From Heterobilharzia americana (lineage: Eukaryota; Platyhelminthes; Trematoda; Strigeidida; Schistosomatidae), in the NCBI GenBank assembly GCA_944470555.2, contig OX104130.1, positions 77,877,160 through 77,941,159 of the forward strand: a stretch of 64,000 bases of DNA. Direction: 5' to 3'. The first letter of the stretch is position 1, and each line of letters opens with the position of its first letter. The notes under the pieces are model-generated. The model did no database searches. It worked only from the letters and a program-made list of their open reading frames with translations, and had not been told where the DNA came from. Of this stretch, positions 1 to 11,925 are shown piece by piece. The position numbers were made by a program, and so were the translations under genes.

Positions 1-768
1 TTTGTCTTTGAATAGGATATTAGTTTGATTTCTTCTGAAGATGATTACGTGAGCATGATGGGTTTCTTACGGGCATTGATTGATAATCATAGATAGATTG
101 ATAGCTAAAAAAAGTAGTGAAGTACAAAGTTAAGATGGAAAACACTGTTGAGTCACTGAATATGAGGAAAAGCAGCCTAAGTACACTACATACGTAAGAG
201 CAACTAACAATTTGAACACATAGACTCAGGGAAGCCTGATCAAAACAATTACTGCCTCTTGTGGACAGATTTATGGTGAAGTTTGATGCATAATCAACCT
301 ATTACTTTAAGAGGAATTGAATATACCACTGTTCTTTTTCTAGTTACTGTATGTATGAATTTGTCACCAGCGGGTAACCAGTACACTACTTGAATTCCTA
401 GGGGATGACCCTCACCAAGGTCTGTTGATCAGATCTGTAAAATGTGGCTACTAAGCTAAGTGATTTGACTATTCAGTGCACTGTATTTTCACATTAGATG
501 TTAATGAGTTGATGTGCTGGAAGATGAAGACTTAGGATTCATGTTTGTTTGCTGTCACCAGTAATGCATGACCATGGGAAACTTATTATTGCTAAGTGTA
601 TCTGGGTTAATGCATTTAAATTTGTTACCAAGTGATGCCGGTTTGAATCAGCTGGGAGAGACCACTTTCGTCATCATTACAGCTACTCTGTGCTAACAAA
701 TGCCAAAAAGCATCAAACGTATGTCTAAGGCTTCTTGCCAACTGATTCCTAGCACCTAACATTTAAAC
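1..768. other. non-coding stretch, no recognised feature
   Basis: AT-rich sequence with frequent stops in all frames. I see no coding domain, tRNA-like box or tandem repeat before the RTE 5' end begins. Confidence 0.5.
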
Positions 769-951
769 GTAACCTCGCCTAGGTTTATTAGTTCACTAGT
801 TACTAGCCGGGCAAAGAGAGAAGGTTGAACATAGGACAACCTAGCAACCCTACTCCATAAAACAAATCTAACCTCTAAAGAAACTTCAAAACGCAAACAA
901 AATATAAAACACAGAAACGAAATTACTTCTCGCTGGAATCGGAGAGGAGAA

Positions 952-1868
952 GTGATGCCGGTTGGTGAAAGCCTTCGGGAAACCAATTGGCCGATGTTTC
1001 TCCTCTCTCTCAATGAAAGCAAAAGTAAAAGTGGGGACATGCTTGTCCGAACAATGTTTGAACCCAGCAAGGCAGCCCAGATTGCAAACGAGATGAGAAG
1101 GTATCACATTGAAGTGTTAGGAATTTGCGAAAGCAGATGTAGTGGGAGTGGTCTCTCCAAACTGTCAACTGCAGAATCAATAATATACTCCGATATTGTC
1201 ACCTAGATGACAACCACGAGCACACTGAGTTTTGGAGTGGCTATCATGATGTCCCCAAGAGCATCGAAGGCTCTCGTGCAGTGGGAACCAATCTTCTCCA
1301 GGATAATGACAGCAAGGTTCAACTCAAAAGGAAGGAAGGTCACAATCATATAATGCTATGCACCTACAAATAATGCAGAGCAAGAGAAAAAGGAGGATTT
1401 CTACAGACAACTTCAATCAACACTGGACAAGACGTCAGTTGGCGATATCAAAATTCTAATGGGCGACATGAGTGCCAAACTGGGAGGGGACGACACAGGA
1501 AGAGATCTAACCATGGGTCGAGAAGCGCTCGGTGAGGTGATGAACGAGAATGGAGAATTGATTGCAGAATTCTGCGCATTCAACGATTTGGTGATCGGAG
1601 GTGAGGCAGTGTGTTAAAGCACAAGGATATCCACAAAGCGACATGGACTTCACCAGATGGACACAGTAGAAACCAGTTTGACTTCATATCAATGTTAAGA
1701 AAGTGGAGACGCAGCCTACTGGACACAAGGTCAATAAGAGGAGCAGATGTAGGTTCAGACCGCGCATCATCTAGTGCAAGCAACCTTCCAAACCAAGTTG
1801 AAAGCCTTCAATTCAAGGAAGTTGGTGATAGACCACAGTTGGAGTTCAACACCCAGAACCGAAACTGA
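952..1868 (+). pseudogene. RTE endonuclease domain remnant (copy A)
   Basis: This is the apurinic/apyrimidinic-like endonuclease that would nick target DNA. Recognisable pieces are MMPVGESLRETNWPM, FEPSKAAQIANEMRRY and EVLGICESRC in one frame to about 1206. After a frameshift come FNSKGRK, a GDMSAK equivalent of GDMNAK near 1465, and the segment from about 1611 (KHKDIHKATWTSPDGH) with a DFIS-like motif. An in-frame TAA interrupts the stretch at about 1614, where copy C reads FRHKD. The first catalytic Asn is replaced. Frameshifts and stops make it non-functional. Confidence 0.85.
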
Positions 1869-2345
1869 ACTGAAGGACGAAACTACAAAGGAAATCTTCA
1901 CGTCAGCCATCAAGAGAAAATAGGAGATATCGAGCAACATCCCTGATGAAACCTGTGTGGAAGAACACTGGAAGTCTTTGAAAGAGATGTTGAAAGAAAT
2001 CTGCACAACCGTATTAGGAAGGAAGAAGTAAGAAGATAAGGAATGGATCTTGACGGACACATGGAAGCCGATAGAGCAGGGAGAGGAGAATGGTGAAGCA
2101 GAAGGTGAACAAGTGCAAGAATGCACAACGAGAAGAGGAACTGAGTAAAATGTATAAAACATAGGACAAAGAAGTGAAGAAGAGTAGACGGAAAGACAAA
2201 AGACACTTCTACAACACACTGGCAAGTGAAGCAGAACAGGTTGAAGGTAAGAGAGACATGACAACATTATGTCAAATAACCAGGTTACTATCTGGCAGGA
2301 AAGAGATCAACGCAGACTAAACCAATAAAAGATGATGAAGGAAAT

Positions 2346-4040
2346 TTGATTACGAAGGAAGAGAAACAAAAGAAACAATGGGCTGACCACTTCAAAAGGC
2401 TCTTGAATCGACCACCACCTGCACTTCTTCCAGAAATAACACCTGCAGCCGCTGAACCACAAAGGAACATAAATCCCCCAACGAAAATGGAAGTCCTGAA
2501 CGCCATAAAGCTACTGAAATGTGGGAAAGCAGCAGGAGCAAATGGAATCCCACCAGAAGCACTGAGAGCAGACGCAGAGACAACAACGGACATGCTCACA
2601 CCATACCACTATTGCAGAAGGTTTGGAAAGAAGTGAAGGTAGCTGGCGATTGAAAGAAGGGTTACCTTGTCAAACTGCCGAAGAAGGGAGACCTCAGTGT
2701 TTGCAAGAACTGGCGCGGAATCACTCTCCTGTCCACCGAAAGCAAGCAAAATATTGAGCCTCATCATCCTGGAGAGGCTAAAGGATGCACTGGATTCAAA
2801 ACTACGACCGGAACAGGCTGGCTCGCTGGCTTCAGGAAGTACAAATCATGTGCGGACGAAATTGCAACGCTTCGCATCATCATAAAACAGAGCATAGAAT
2901 GGCAGTCAACTCCCTACCTCAACTTTATTGACTTTGAGAATGCATTCGACAGCGTCGACCGAGAAGTAATTTGTCAGGCAGTTGCTTCAACACTACGGAA
3001 TACCACAAACCTTTATCAGCCTCATTCGACAACTATATGAAGACACCACATGTCAAGTAATTCACAATGGACAGCTCACCTCACTGATGCCTTCGAAGTG
3101 AAGACAGAAGTAAAACAAGGCTGCCGCCTACTATCACCCATGATATTCCTGATTATAGTAGACTGGATCATGCAACAAACAGTGAGGAGCGAGAAGATCG
3201 GCATACGCTGACTAGACCGATGAAAAGACCCCAGAAGAAGATTTGGATTTTGCCGATGACTTGTGTCTAGTGTCACACAAACTTGAAGATCTACAGGCGA
3301 AAAATAACAAGTTGACAGAAGAGGTGGGGCAGTGAAGACGGGACTTCCTTCAAATGAACGTAGAGAAGACACAGGTGATGAAGATACCCAACCAACAACA
3401 ACAAACTCCAATCACCATCAACGGGAGGAACTTAAAGGAAGTAGCCTCCTTCACCTATCTAGACAGCATCGTTTCAACTGTAGGCGGCACGGACGAGGAC
3501 GTCAAAGTCAGAATCGGAAAAGCAAGACAGGCGTTCATTAGCCTGAAACCAGTGTCGAGATCTGCACTGCACCCAGCATAAAGCGTCAACAACATCCGGA
3601 TTTTCAACACCAACTTCAGTCAAGTCAGTGCTTCTATATGCCTCACAGACTTGGCGCGTTACGAAAGGCATTGCCAACAAACTACAGACATTCATCAACA
3701 ACTGCCACCTACGCTGGCTCCTTACTGAAGCTCAGATGGCCAGAAAGAATAAGCAACAAGAAACTCTGGCCTGATAATGAACCAACCAAGAACCCATCGC
3801 TCAAATAATATGCAGGAGGAAGTTGAGATGGATTGAGCATGCACTGAGAAGGCCGACTGGGGACATCACGTGCCAGGCATTCGAGTGGAACCCTGATGGG
3901 AAACGGCGAGTTGGGCGTCGGAGGTGAGGGTGACATAGAGGAGATGGTGTGAGGAAGAAATAAGAGCTTGCAGAGAAAAGAGTGGAATGGAGACTTGCTA
4001 CTGAAGCCGTATGTTCCATTAGGAACCCAAGGGACAAATA
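2346..4040 (+). pseudogene. RTE reverse transcriptase and C-terminal remnant (copy A)
   Basis: This is the remnant of the RNA-dependent DNA polymerase. It contains ALLPEITPAAAEPQ, KLLKCGKAAGANGIPPEAL, KNWR, a FIDFE..FDSVDREV equivalent near 2930-2970, FADDLCL near 3250 and NGRNLKEVASFTYLDSIVST at about 3420. A 4-nt insertion near 3578 (CAGCATAAAGCGT in place of CAGCATGCG) breaks the frame; copies D, H and I share it. The C-terminal basic region runs to the tail. It is split over all three frames and is not translatable. Confidence 0.85.
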
Positions 4041-4072
4041 ATAATAACAATATTAATATTAGTGATAATAAC

Positions 4073-4889
4073 ATCTGGACGTGAGGTATATATGTAGAAA
4101 AATTTAATAATGACCCGTTGGTGAGTCGTCCTTTGTTGACTAAATATGTGCGAGATACTCATCATTTACACTGATGGTATCATGAAGACATCTTCAATTT
4201 TCATGAGTTTGATATCTCTATAAGGTAATTTCATTTTAAAAAAAATGTTAGATGGCATGATTTGTCTAAAGTATGTCAGGTGTTTGCATGACATATTCCA
4301 TTAATCTGATCACATATACGTTCTTTACATAAGTATTCATGTGAAGGGGATTATCAAGAATTCACAGCTGAGAAGACATTAAGCCCGAGGATTGTAATGA
4401 AGGACATAACGGCATACGAAATGAGTGGATCGAAAATAAACAAACACTTAGTTTAATTTCAAAGCCGAATTTTCCAAGAAAGTTTCAGCATGATGTTAAG
4501 CTGTTTTGTAAATGCATAGAGGCAAGTTAGACTTCCTAAACGTCTAAAAGGTTCGTTATTTATACTAAGAAGGTATAACTTGCCTCAGTAAAATACCATA
4601 TGATTGTTTAACCGTGATTCTAACATCAACGTCTACAACGTCAGTTGATTTATAAAGGCCACTTTGAAAAATGTACTTGAGAAGACTTACTCAATTAAAA
4701 CTTAAGAAAACCTGAACGCATGGCCAATGGAAGCGTTTGTTATCAAGTGGAACCTAGATCTGCAAATGAATCCACCCGGTAAACACAATCTATTTGTTAA
4801 AAGTTATAATACCTGGATGAACTAAAACCTTGTTTATTCCTCTGGAATGACTACATTATTCAGTGTTGAGTGTTTCTAAACGGATATTT
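4073..4889. other. non-coding stretch
   Basis: No coding similarity is seen. There is a small potential hairpin: GAGGCAAGTTA at about 4519 is repeated inverted as TAACTTGCCTC at about 4577. Nothing else is recognised. Confidence 0.45.
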
Positions 4890-5390
4890 GAATTTTATAT
4901 GGAGGTTGGGATTCATTATGGACTGATAAGAATCCAAAGTAGAAACCTAAAATCAACTCATAAACCTCCATAAATCTCCAGATAGAATCAATCTAGCGCT
5001 CATTGATGACTGGTTTCAAGAGGTGATTGCCGAAGTTCCAATGAGAAGTCGTGACCAGTGGAGTCAACCAAGTTGAACATAAGAACAGTTACTCAACGCT
5101 GACACTCGATGTAAGCCGCGCTATATCGTGAACTGACAGAAGTAGGAAATATGGACCACTGGATTCTAGCCCACTGACTCAATGGTAACGTGCTGACCAC
5201 GGGACCTGAAGGTCCTGGGTCCGGTCTCCAGAGACGTGGGGTCATGGGGTGTGCACTGCTGAGGGGTAACAAACTAGGACGAAACAGGTTTCCAGTGTTT
5301 CTCCAGCTGATGTTAGTCCATGATAAATTTCAACCTGAAAGGATATTTGGAGCTATGGTTCGCCAATTAACTCATTTGGCTGTAAGCAGA
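4890..5390 (+). repeat. tRNA-like short interspersed repeat, type B
   Basis: This matches the copies near 43.1-43.4 kb base for base over long stretches: GGTGACTGG-like text, GAAGTTCCAA.GA.AAGTC, GTCAACCAAGT.GAAC and CATTGGATTC.. before the pol III-like segment. The internal segment ACTCAATGGTAACGTGCTG...GGTCCTGGGTCCGGTCTCC resembles a degenerate A box and B box. Other copies read GGCTCAATGG and GGTTCGATC-like text there. It has no coding capacity and is inferred to be a SINE-like, trans-mobilised repeat. Confidence 0.65.
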
Positions 5391-6600
5391 TGAGCCATAT
5401 TTTATGATTTCTCAACCTGTAAACAAACTTTGAGGAAGCTCACTTCACTCAGAACACGAATTGACATTCATCGTAGTAATAATATTTTCATGAAGCAGAT
5501 ACAGATGGTACCATTAAAAAAAGAAGAAAATTCAGTGAGGGAAAATTTTTTTCGAAAAATCATTTCCAAAAGCTGAATAATCGTAATGATAGTTACAATA
5601 AAAATATATATCCACCAATAACTAATGGGTCAATAATAAGTCATCAAAAAAAGACAATAACGTCAAAACGTGATGACAGCTAGAAGGTGAAATTGAGGTC
5701 ATCAAAAATTGTGTGTAGGATTATAGTGAATAAACACAGAAATGAATAAACTGTCATAGGGAGATAACAACCAAGTTAAAATTAGAGATTGGATATACCA
5801 TTTTTAGACACAGAGAGCAGCCTTGTAGTGCCGGATTACCAGAGCTTCTATTCTTTTTAGGTTGGGAATATGCACTCTTTTCAAAATGTTTGATTTCACT
5901 TTATAAATAACTTTGAAAGAAGACTGTCTTGGAGCAAAATGACCAAAGTTAACGAAATGTTAAAGAATCGAGCTGTTGATAGCTCTACACTCTTCTGTAG
6001 ATGGCTATGTATGATAGATAGGGCTCTAAGATGCGTTTAGATAGAAAACAATTTCTGAGACCAATGTAACCAACTCCACAAGAGCAGATGAATTAGTAAA
6101 CATAGATGGAGGTGACACAAAGTTGTACTTTAATTTTGTACACACCACTGAACCAATTGTTGACTGGAGAAAACATGCAGAACCTGGGCTAAAAGGTATT
6201 CTTCAATGTTCTATCTTACCAACACTTCAGTATCTTCAGCAATATCACTTCCCTGAATCAATTATTCATAAGTAGTTTGCCTCATGTTCCTCTAGGTAAA
6301 TCTTTAAGGATAACCATTCTCAGTGTATACTCTTCAAAGTAATTTCAGCTCCACGTTTACCGCATTGTCAGTACAAATTCTTCTAATAATTCATGTGCAT
6401 AATGAACCAACTAGATTTGTTTTCTTAACAACTAGAACTCAGCTTTGAAAATGAATATACTGTCCATTCTGCTTTTTTTTTCTGTATATCGATCTTGTTA
6501 AGAAACTATCATGTCATCTTCGCAATAGAATGTCCAGAAAATGGAACTTTGAGTTATTTTTAATTTCCAGGGTAAATTTAATTGATTTGTGATATTTGTT
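5391..6600. other. non-coding stretch, possibly containing decayed PLE 5' sequence
   Basis: I see no clear motif. Because PLE reverse transcriptase text begins at about 6640 in the same orientation, part of 5.9-6.6 kb may be the decayed N-terminal half of that element. I cannot demonstrate this. Confidence 0.4.
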
Positions 6601-6639
6601 GAACTCTCATCTACATTGATAGAAAAAGATAAATTCTTG

Positions 6640-7175
6640 AAAAAAGCATTTCAGAAGGATGCAACTGAAGAAATAGAATAAAAGCTGAAAAGGAATTAAA
6701 GAAGATGAAATGTGAATCGATCATCAACGCAGAGCTGTTTGAACAAATAAAGCCATCCAGTTAAGTAATTCCTGGACTCTACTTTCTTCCTAAAGTTCAT
6801 AAAAAAACAGTTCCTCTTTGTCCAATTCTCAACATGAATAGTGCACTATATAATGGCGTAGCTAAATGGTTAACCGAAACCATTCAGCTAATGTAGAATC
6901 AGATCAATAATTACAGTATGCTTGACTTTTTCGATATCATGAACTGTAGAGATGTCAATATGTGTGGTAAGCGTGTGTTATCTCTAAACGTCATCTCTCT
7001 CTTCAAAAATTTCTTTTTGAAGGAAACAATCTTCTCACTGTCTGATTAGTTTAAGATCAGTAAGCTTGAAATTTCGATTCCTGAACATTTTTTGAAGTAA
7101 TCATTCTTACGACGTACCTTTAATATATAATTTAGACTCAATAATAAACTTTATTGAATAATGGATAGGGTAGCA
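6640..7175 (+). pseudogene. Penelope-like element I, RT N-terminal half (interrupted)
   Basis: Penelope-like elements pair a telomerase-related RT with a GIY-YIG endonuclease. Read with stops, the frame gives KKMKCESIINAELFEQIKPS, then PGLYFLPKVHKKTVPLCPIL and NGVAKWL. This is the classic PLE signature (GLPKxHK...PLRPI...AKWL). Further on, LSLNVISLF aligns with the PLE motif A form SFDVVSLF, so the first catalytic Asp is now Asn. The reading stops at ...MDRVA (7175), where RTE copy B begins. The domain resumes at 9423 with AMGSLLGPVLANGFM. It is dead: stops, a lost catalytic residue and a 2.2-kb insertion. Confidence 0.85.
7172..7175 (+). repeat. left copy of short target-site duplication (AGCA) for RTE copy B
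   Basis: AGCA occurs immediately before copy B (7172-7175) and immediately after its tail (9423-9426). Removing one AGCA plus copy B restores the PLE reading DRVAMGSLLGPVLAN, so the duplication is placed by protein sense and not only by base identity. Confidence 0.7.
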
Positions 7176-9422
7176 GTGAAGGACAAAACGACAAAGGACA
7201 TCTTCACGTCAGCCATCAGATCAAAGTGGGAGACATTGAAGAACATCCCTGAAGAATCAAGCGTGGAAGAACACTGAAAGTCTTTGAAAGAGACGTGGGA
7301 AGAAAGTTGCATGACCGTGTTAGGAAGGAAGGAGAAGCAAAACGAGACGAGAAAAGGAATGAAATGAATCTCGATGGACACATGGAAGCTGATGGAGCAG
7401 GGAGAGGAAGATGGTGAAGCAGAAGATAAATCAGTGCAAGGATGCACAACGAGAAGAGGAACTGAGTACAATGTATAAAATACTACACTGGACAAAGAAG
7501 TGAAGAAGAGTGCACGGAAAGACAAAAGACACTTCTACAACACACTGGCAAGTGAAGCAGAACAGGCTGCAGGTAAGAGAAACCTGACAACATTATATCA
7601 GGTGACCAGGAGAGAGATCAACACAGATGAAACCAATAAAAGATGATGATGGAAATTTAGCTGCGAAAGAAGAGAAACAAAGGAAACGATAGGCTGATGA
7701 CTTCAAAAGGCTCTTGAATCAACCACCACCTGCACTTCGTCCACAAATACCACCAACAGCCCAGCCACAGAACTACCAGTGAACACAAGCCCTCCGACTA
7801 AAGTGGAAGTCCTGAAGGCCATGAAGCTACTGAAATGCAGGGAAGCAGCAGGTGCAGATGGAATCCCGCTAGAAGCACTGAGAGCAGACGCAGAGACAAC
7901 AGCGGACATGCTCACACCACACCACTATTGTAGAAGGTGTGGAAGGAAGAAAAGGTACCTGCCCAGTGATTGAAAGAGGGGCTACCTTATCAAACTCCCA
8001 AAGAAGGGCGATTCAAGCCTTTGCAAGAACTGGCGCGGAATCATGCTCCTGTCCACCCAAAACGAGCAAAATATTAAGCCTCATCATCCTGGAGAGGCTA
8101 AAGGGTGCACTAGATTCAAAATCACTACCGAAACAGGCTGGCTGGCCCGCTGGCTTCAGGAAGAACAAATCATGTGCAGATCAAATTGCAATGTTACACC
8201 ACAAATCATCATAGAACAGAGTATAGAATGGCAGTCAACTCTCTACCTCAGCTTCATCGACTTTGAAAAGGCCTTCGATCGAGATGTCGACCAAGAAGTA
8301 ATTTGGCAGTTGCTTCAACACTACGGAGTGCCACTAATCTTTATCCACCTCATTCAACAGTTATATGTGACGTGACGTCACATGCCAAGTGATTCACAAA
8401 GGAAAACCCAGTGACGGCTTTGAAGACAGGAGTAAGATAAGGTTGCCTACTATGATCACCAATGATCTTCCTGATTGTGGTCAACTGGACTGCATCATGC
8501 AACAAATCGTGAGGAGAGAAAAGATGGGCATACGCTGGACCGTTGAGAAGACCCCAGAAGAAGATTTGGATTTCGCTGATGATTCATGTTTAATGTCGCA
8601 TAAACTCAAAGATATACAGGCAAAAACTAACAAGTTGGCATAAGAGGCAGAGCAGCGAAAACGGGACTTTAGGTGAATGTAGAGAAGACAGAGGTGATGA
8701 AGTTACCCAACCAACAACAGCATCAACAACAAGCACCAGTCACCATGAAGGGGAGAAATCCAAAGGAAGTAGCCTCTTTCACCTACCTGCCCACCTAGAC
8801 AGCATCGTTTCAACTACAGGTGGCAGTGGTACAGGTGAAGATGTCAAATCCAGGATCGGCAAAGCAAGAAAGCTTTCATTAATCTGAAATCAGCGTGGAG
8901 ATCTACTACATTCAGCATACAGAACAAGACATGGCTTTTCAACACTGGTATCAGTCAAGTCAGTGCTGCTTTACGGTTGGGAAACTTGACGCTTCACGAA
9001 AAGCATTTCCAACAAACTACAGATATTCATCAACAACTGCCACCAACGCCCTGTCACTCGACACTGAAGATCAAATGACCAGAAAGAATAAGCAACAAGG
9101 AGCTCTGGGAACGAACCAACCAAGAAGCTATCACCCAACAAATATGCAGAAGGAAATGGAGATGGATTGGATTAGGCATACACTGAGAAGGATGATTGGG
9201 GGTGTCACGCGTCAGGCCATCGAGTGAAATCTAAAGGGGAAGCGACGAGTTGGGCGTGTGAGGTGAGGGTGACATGGAGAAGATGGTGTGAGGAAGAAAT
9301 GATAGCTTGTCGGCGGTCGTGGAGCCATGTTGAAAAGACCTAGGTGAACAGAGTGAAATAGAGGCATGCTACTAAAACCCTACGTTCCACTAGGAACCCA
9401 AGGGGAAAATATATTAATAATA
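7176..9422 (+). mobile_element. RTE-clade retrotransposon copy B, 5'-truncated, inserted in PLE I
   Basis: This copy lacks the 5' end and the whole endonuclease. It begins at the linker (GACAAAACGACAAAGGACATC, compare copy C near 22660) and runs to the C-terminal text and an AT-rich tail (AATATATTAATAATAAG). RT pieces include VEVLKAMKLLKCREAAGADGIPLEAL, LSFIDFEKAFD at about 8250-8280 and LDFADDS near 8565-8582, so the FADD box survives. There are many frameshifts, and the conserved Arg/Gly-rich C-terminal end lies at about 9120-9400. It sits in sense orientation inside the PLE RT. 5' truncation is the usual outcome of incomplete target-primed reverse transcription. Non-functional. Confidence 0.9.
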
Positions 9423-9965
9423 AGCAATGGGTTCACTATTGGGTCCTGTCTTAGCTAATGGCTTCATGGCCAGTCTAGACTACAATAAACTGTGTCCGTT
9501 GATCAACTAGTTCCATTTATATAAGAAATACATGGATTACACTTTTATCGTCGGTGAGGAGAGTAGAAACACTACAAAAGTTCAACGAATGTAAAAGTTC
9601 ACCTGGATTTACCTTGGATTAAAAGCCATTATCATCTTTCATTAACCGTTTTTAATGAATTTATATTAGACCGTTAACTATTGATGGTTATATATTTTTG
9701 TTGTAACTATGATAACGTTTATACAGGTTTGGAAAATACTTCATCGGAAAGAAGATGTTGCTCACTGAATTGTCGTTTGTTAATTTTTCATTAACCAATG
9801 GGAATACTTCTATCCTACCATTTTTTGAGTGCATTATTCATTTCTGTTGGGTAATCAACAAAAGTTTGAATTGTCCGTTTTATGTTTTTAAGAAAATAAA
9901 CTATGCAAGAAGACTGATTTGTTAATTTCAAGGTCACATTCCCATGTAGCTGGATGAATTTTCCA
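9423..9965 (+). pseudogene. Penelope-like element I, RT C-terminal half
   Basis: This continues the reading broken at 7175. AMGSLLGPVLANGFMASLD is PLE RT motif B. YMDYTFIV at 9529-9549 is motif C, in which the second catalytic Asp of YMDD has become Tyr. NGNTSILPFFECIIHF and SLNCPFYVFKKINYARRLICQF follow, matching the PLE thumb text (ILPFLD..., CSVYRK.TYTGR). Stops occur, and I find no GIY-YIG domain downstream, so the element is truncated before the CR1-like copy at 10.1 kb. Confidence 0.85.
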
Positions 9966-10101
9966 TGCATAGTCTTTGAAGTTATATGCATATGTGTGTA
10001 TGTTTTGGGATAGTACTGTGTGATTCATTCATTAGGACAATAACGGCTTCTAGTAATAACTATTTTCGCAATAAAATCCTAGTAGATTTAGATGAACTAA
10101 G

Positions 10102-10700
10102 TTGACTGATGGACATGAGGTCAACATAGTAGATTACTTACAATCTCTTTTATCTTACGATGTGTACCATAATACTGGGGTAATTGCACTGCAAGAAACT
10201 TGGTTACATGAACTTTATGATGACAGTTTAATTTCTCTGAATGGTTTCAAAATTTTCCGTCAAGATCTATATAGCTCTACTAAGAAAAGTGGAGGTAGAG
10301 TAGCTACCTTCATCAGTACCCATTGGTACATTTCAAGTTAAATGTGCTTCAAATTCTCAAATGACTACATAGATTGCATCACTGTAAAATGCCGACCAAA
10401 GCATTTGAACAAATATCGCTTTATTTATACCACAAATATTTGTGTGATGTCTGGTTGCAGTTTCTCCAAACTATCCAGTTTCTCTGATATATTCACGGAA
10501 TTCTCAGCCCCTATACTCCGTGGTTCCTTGTCGATAATATGTGGCGGTTTCAATTCTTGTGACCAAAGGTTTCTCAAAACTGTTGGTCATTGAAACCTTG
10601 TTAACTTCACAACACATCAGGATGCAACACACTAGAGTTGGTAATCGTCAATGATACTGATATGTACGAAACTCGAAAGAGATTCCCACTTCTGAGCTCA
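10102..10700 (+). pseudogene. CR1-like endonuclease remnant
   Basis: Exonuclease-endonuclease-phosphatase-fold remnant. IALQETWLH carries the catalytic Glu. SLSIICGGFNSCD corresponds to VCGDFNSCD in the copy at 34.7 kb, so the catalytic Asp of GDFN has become Gly. LLSSDHWIIRVLS carries the terminal SDH. Stops at 10341 and 10593 interrupt it. It would have nicked target DNA for target-primed reverse transcription. Confidence 0.75.
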
Positions 10701-11600
10701 GATCATTGGATTATACGTGTTTTGTCCAGAATACATGGCAAACTACACAAAACAGCTTTCACATATAAGAAGATTGTACATAGAATCTATTTACTTAGTA
10801 ACATACTTAGTCTAAGAAAAATGCTACAATATACAGAATGGAATACATTTGACAGAGATGATTTAAATAGTACTATTGGTGGCGTAACATGCTATCTCAA
10901 GTTCTGCCTAGATATATGTTGCCGCAGTGAGAAGCTTGTTCTATGCTTTGATCGTATATCTTCTTCTCAGCTTAAGAAAGTAAGAGGAGAAAAAGAAAGA
11001 CTATGTAAGGTAAGTGATAATGCTGGTGGTCGTCGATTGAACGTTTTAATTAGGTTGGAAATTGAACGTCTGAGTCTACTATACAACCAGAAAAGTTTGT
11101 CATGCAAAGGCTCTGCCAGCGTGTGGAAACTGTTTCAAGACCTCACTGGTAATAAAAGCCTTAGTGAAGAACCATATGTCGACGTCTGTGCATTGAACAA
11201 ATCGTTTATACGTCAACCCACCTGTTCGATCCCACTTTTTCTACCTATTTCCAATGATGAACGTTGCCCAGAGTTCACCGCGAACAATGTTTTCAAGTGT
11301 CTCAAATCCCTAAACCCTTCTCACAGTTCAGGGTTCGCATAGTATGTCAAGCTTCATATTCATGAAATGTGCTGACATTTTTTGCCATCCACTAGCTAAA
11401 ATGTTCAGGAGGTCATTTTTAGAAAGCACCATACCAGCTGCCCGGGAAGGTATTAAGATATTCCCTGTACCTAAGTCTAGGACCCCAGACACATGTATAA
11501 AGTGCCGTCGGAGTGCAGTTACCTCTCGGACTCTATACACGTACTGCAAAATACAAAAACCCTACGATACCGTATTTAACCCATCTGCTAGGTGATAAAG
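10638..11600 (+). pseudogene. CR1-like EN-RT linker, RT fingers and fused C-terminus
   Basis: An open stretch of 234 residues runs from the SDH motif through a basic linker (REKERLCKVSDNAGGRRLNVL, SVWKLFQDLTGNKSL) to VFKCLKSLNPSHSSG, the conserved start of the RT domain. After a stop at 11342, the fingers (KCADIFCHPLAKMF, IKIFPVPKS) follow. An internal deletion then joins them to the C-terminal tail. The catalytic palm is absent. Confidence 0.75.
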
Positions 11601-11925
11601 GACGTAATAAAAATGAACTAACTAATCAGCTTCTGTCTTTGAAAGAAAACTAACTAAAGATGAGCCTGTTAATTTTTACGTATTATGAATTTAATTGCCA
11701 ATGTGGTTGTCCACCTAAATTGACTGTGCATTTTGAAGAAAGTTGTAGATAGAGCGAATATTTTTTATCTTTTCTTCGTATAATTTCCAATTATTTCATT
11801 TTGCTATGTATAGGTATACACGGTTTCTACCCAACTGATGTTATATGATGCACTGAGAGTTCTGTACGGTATTCCCGAAATAGCTTTCAGAATAAAGTCA
11901 TTACTGTTATTATTAAGGAGTTAAA

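Larger units (their letters stand above)
769..4072 (+). mobile_element. RTE-clade (SR2-like) retrotransposon, copy A, 5'-complete, dead
   Basis: This is a near full-length RTE-type non-LTR retrotransposon, an element that copies itself by nicking the target and reverse transcribing its RNA there. It starts with the 5' terminus shared by copies C, E, I and J (CCTCGCCT, then overlapping ACTAGT motifs) and ends with AGGAACCCAAGGGAC followed by an (AAT)n-like tail. Endonuclease remnants lie at about 952-1860. The motif read as TWNVRT in copy C is GDMLVRT here, so its Asn is lost. RT remnants lie at about 2346-3600: KAAGANGIPPEAL replaces KAAGPDGIPPEAL, and FADD survives as the similar text FADDLCL near 3250. 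Stops and frameshifts are scattered throughout, so no protein is made. Many defects are shared with copy E. Assignment to the RTE clade is firm; the family name is from memory. Confidence 0.9.
10096..11925 (+). mobile_element. CR1/Jockey-like non-LTR retrotransposon, internally deleted
   Basis: This contains an endonuclease-RT polyprotein closely related to the element at 32361-35438. The endonuclease starts with VDYLQSLLS..VIALQETWLHELYDD near 10102 and continues after a stop at 10341. The linker and RT start lie at 10638-11560. At about 11515 the sequence jumps from the RT fingers (IFPVPKSRTPDT) to the last few dozen residues (LYTRTAKYKN, near 11531), so the RT palm, including the YADD box, is missing. 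A 3' UTR follows, ending AGAATAAAGTCATTACTGTTATTATTAAG. It has several stops and cannot encode an active enzyme. The 5' border is only approximate. Confidence 0.8.

Noticed and set aside
1767..2267. 166-codon minus-strand open frame (and the similar one at 31402-31875)
   Set aside because: Antisense shadow of the RTE linker; it appears because the sense strand is Lys/Glu-rich. The sense reading has family similarity, the antisense has none.
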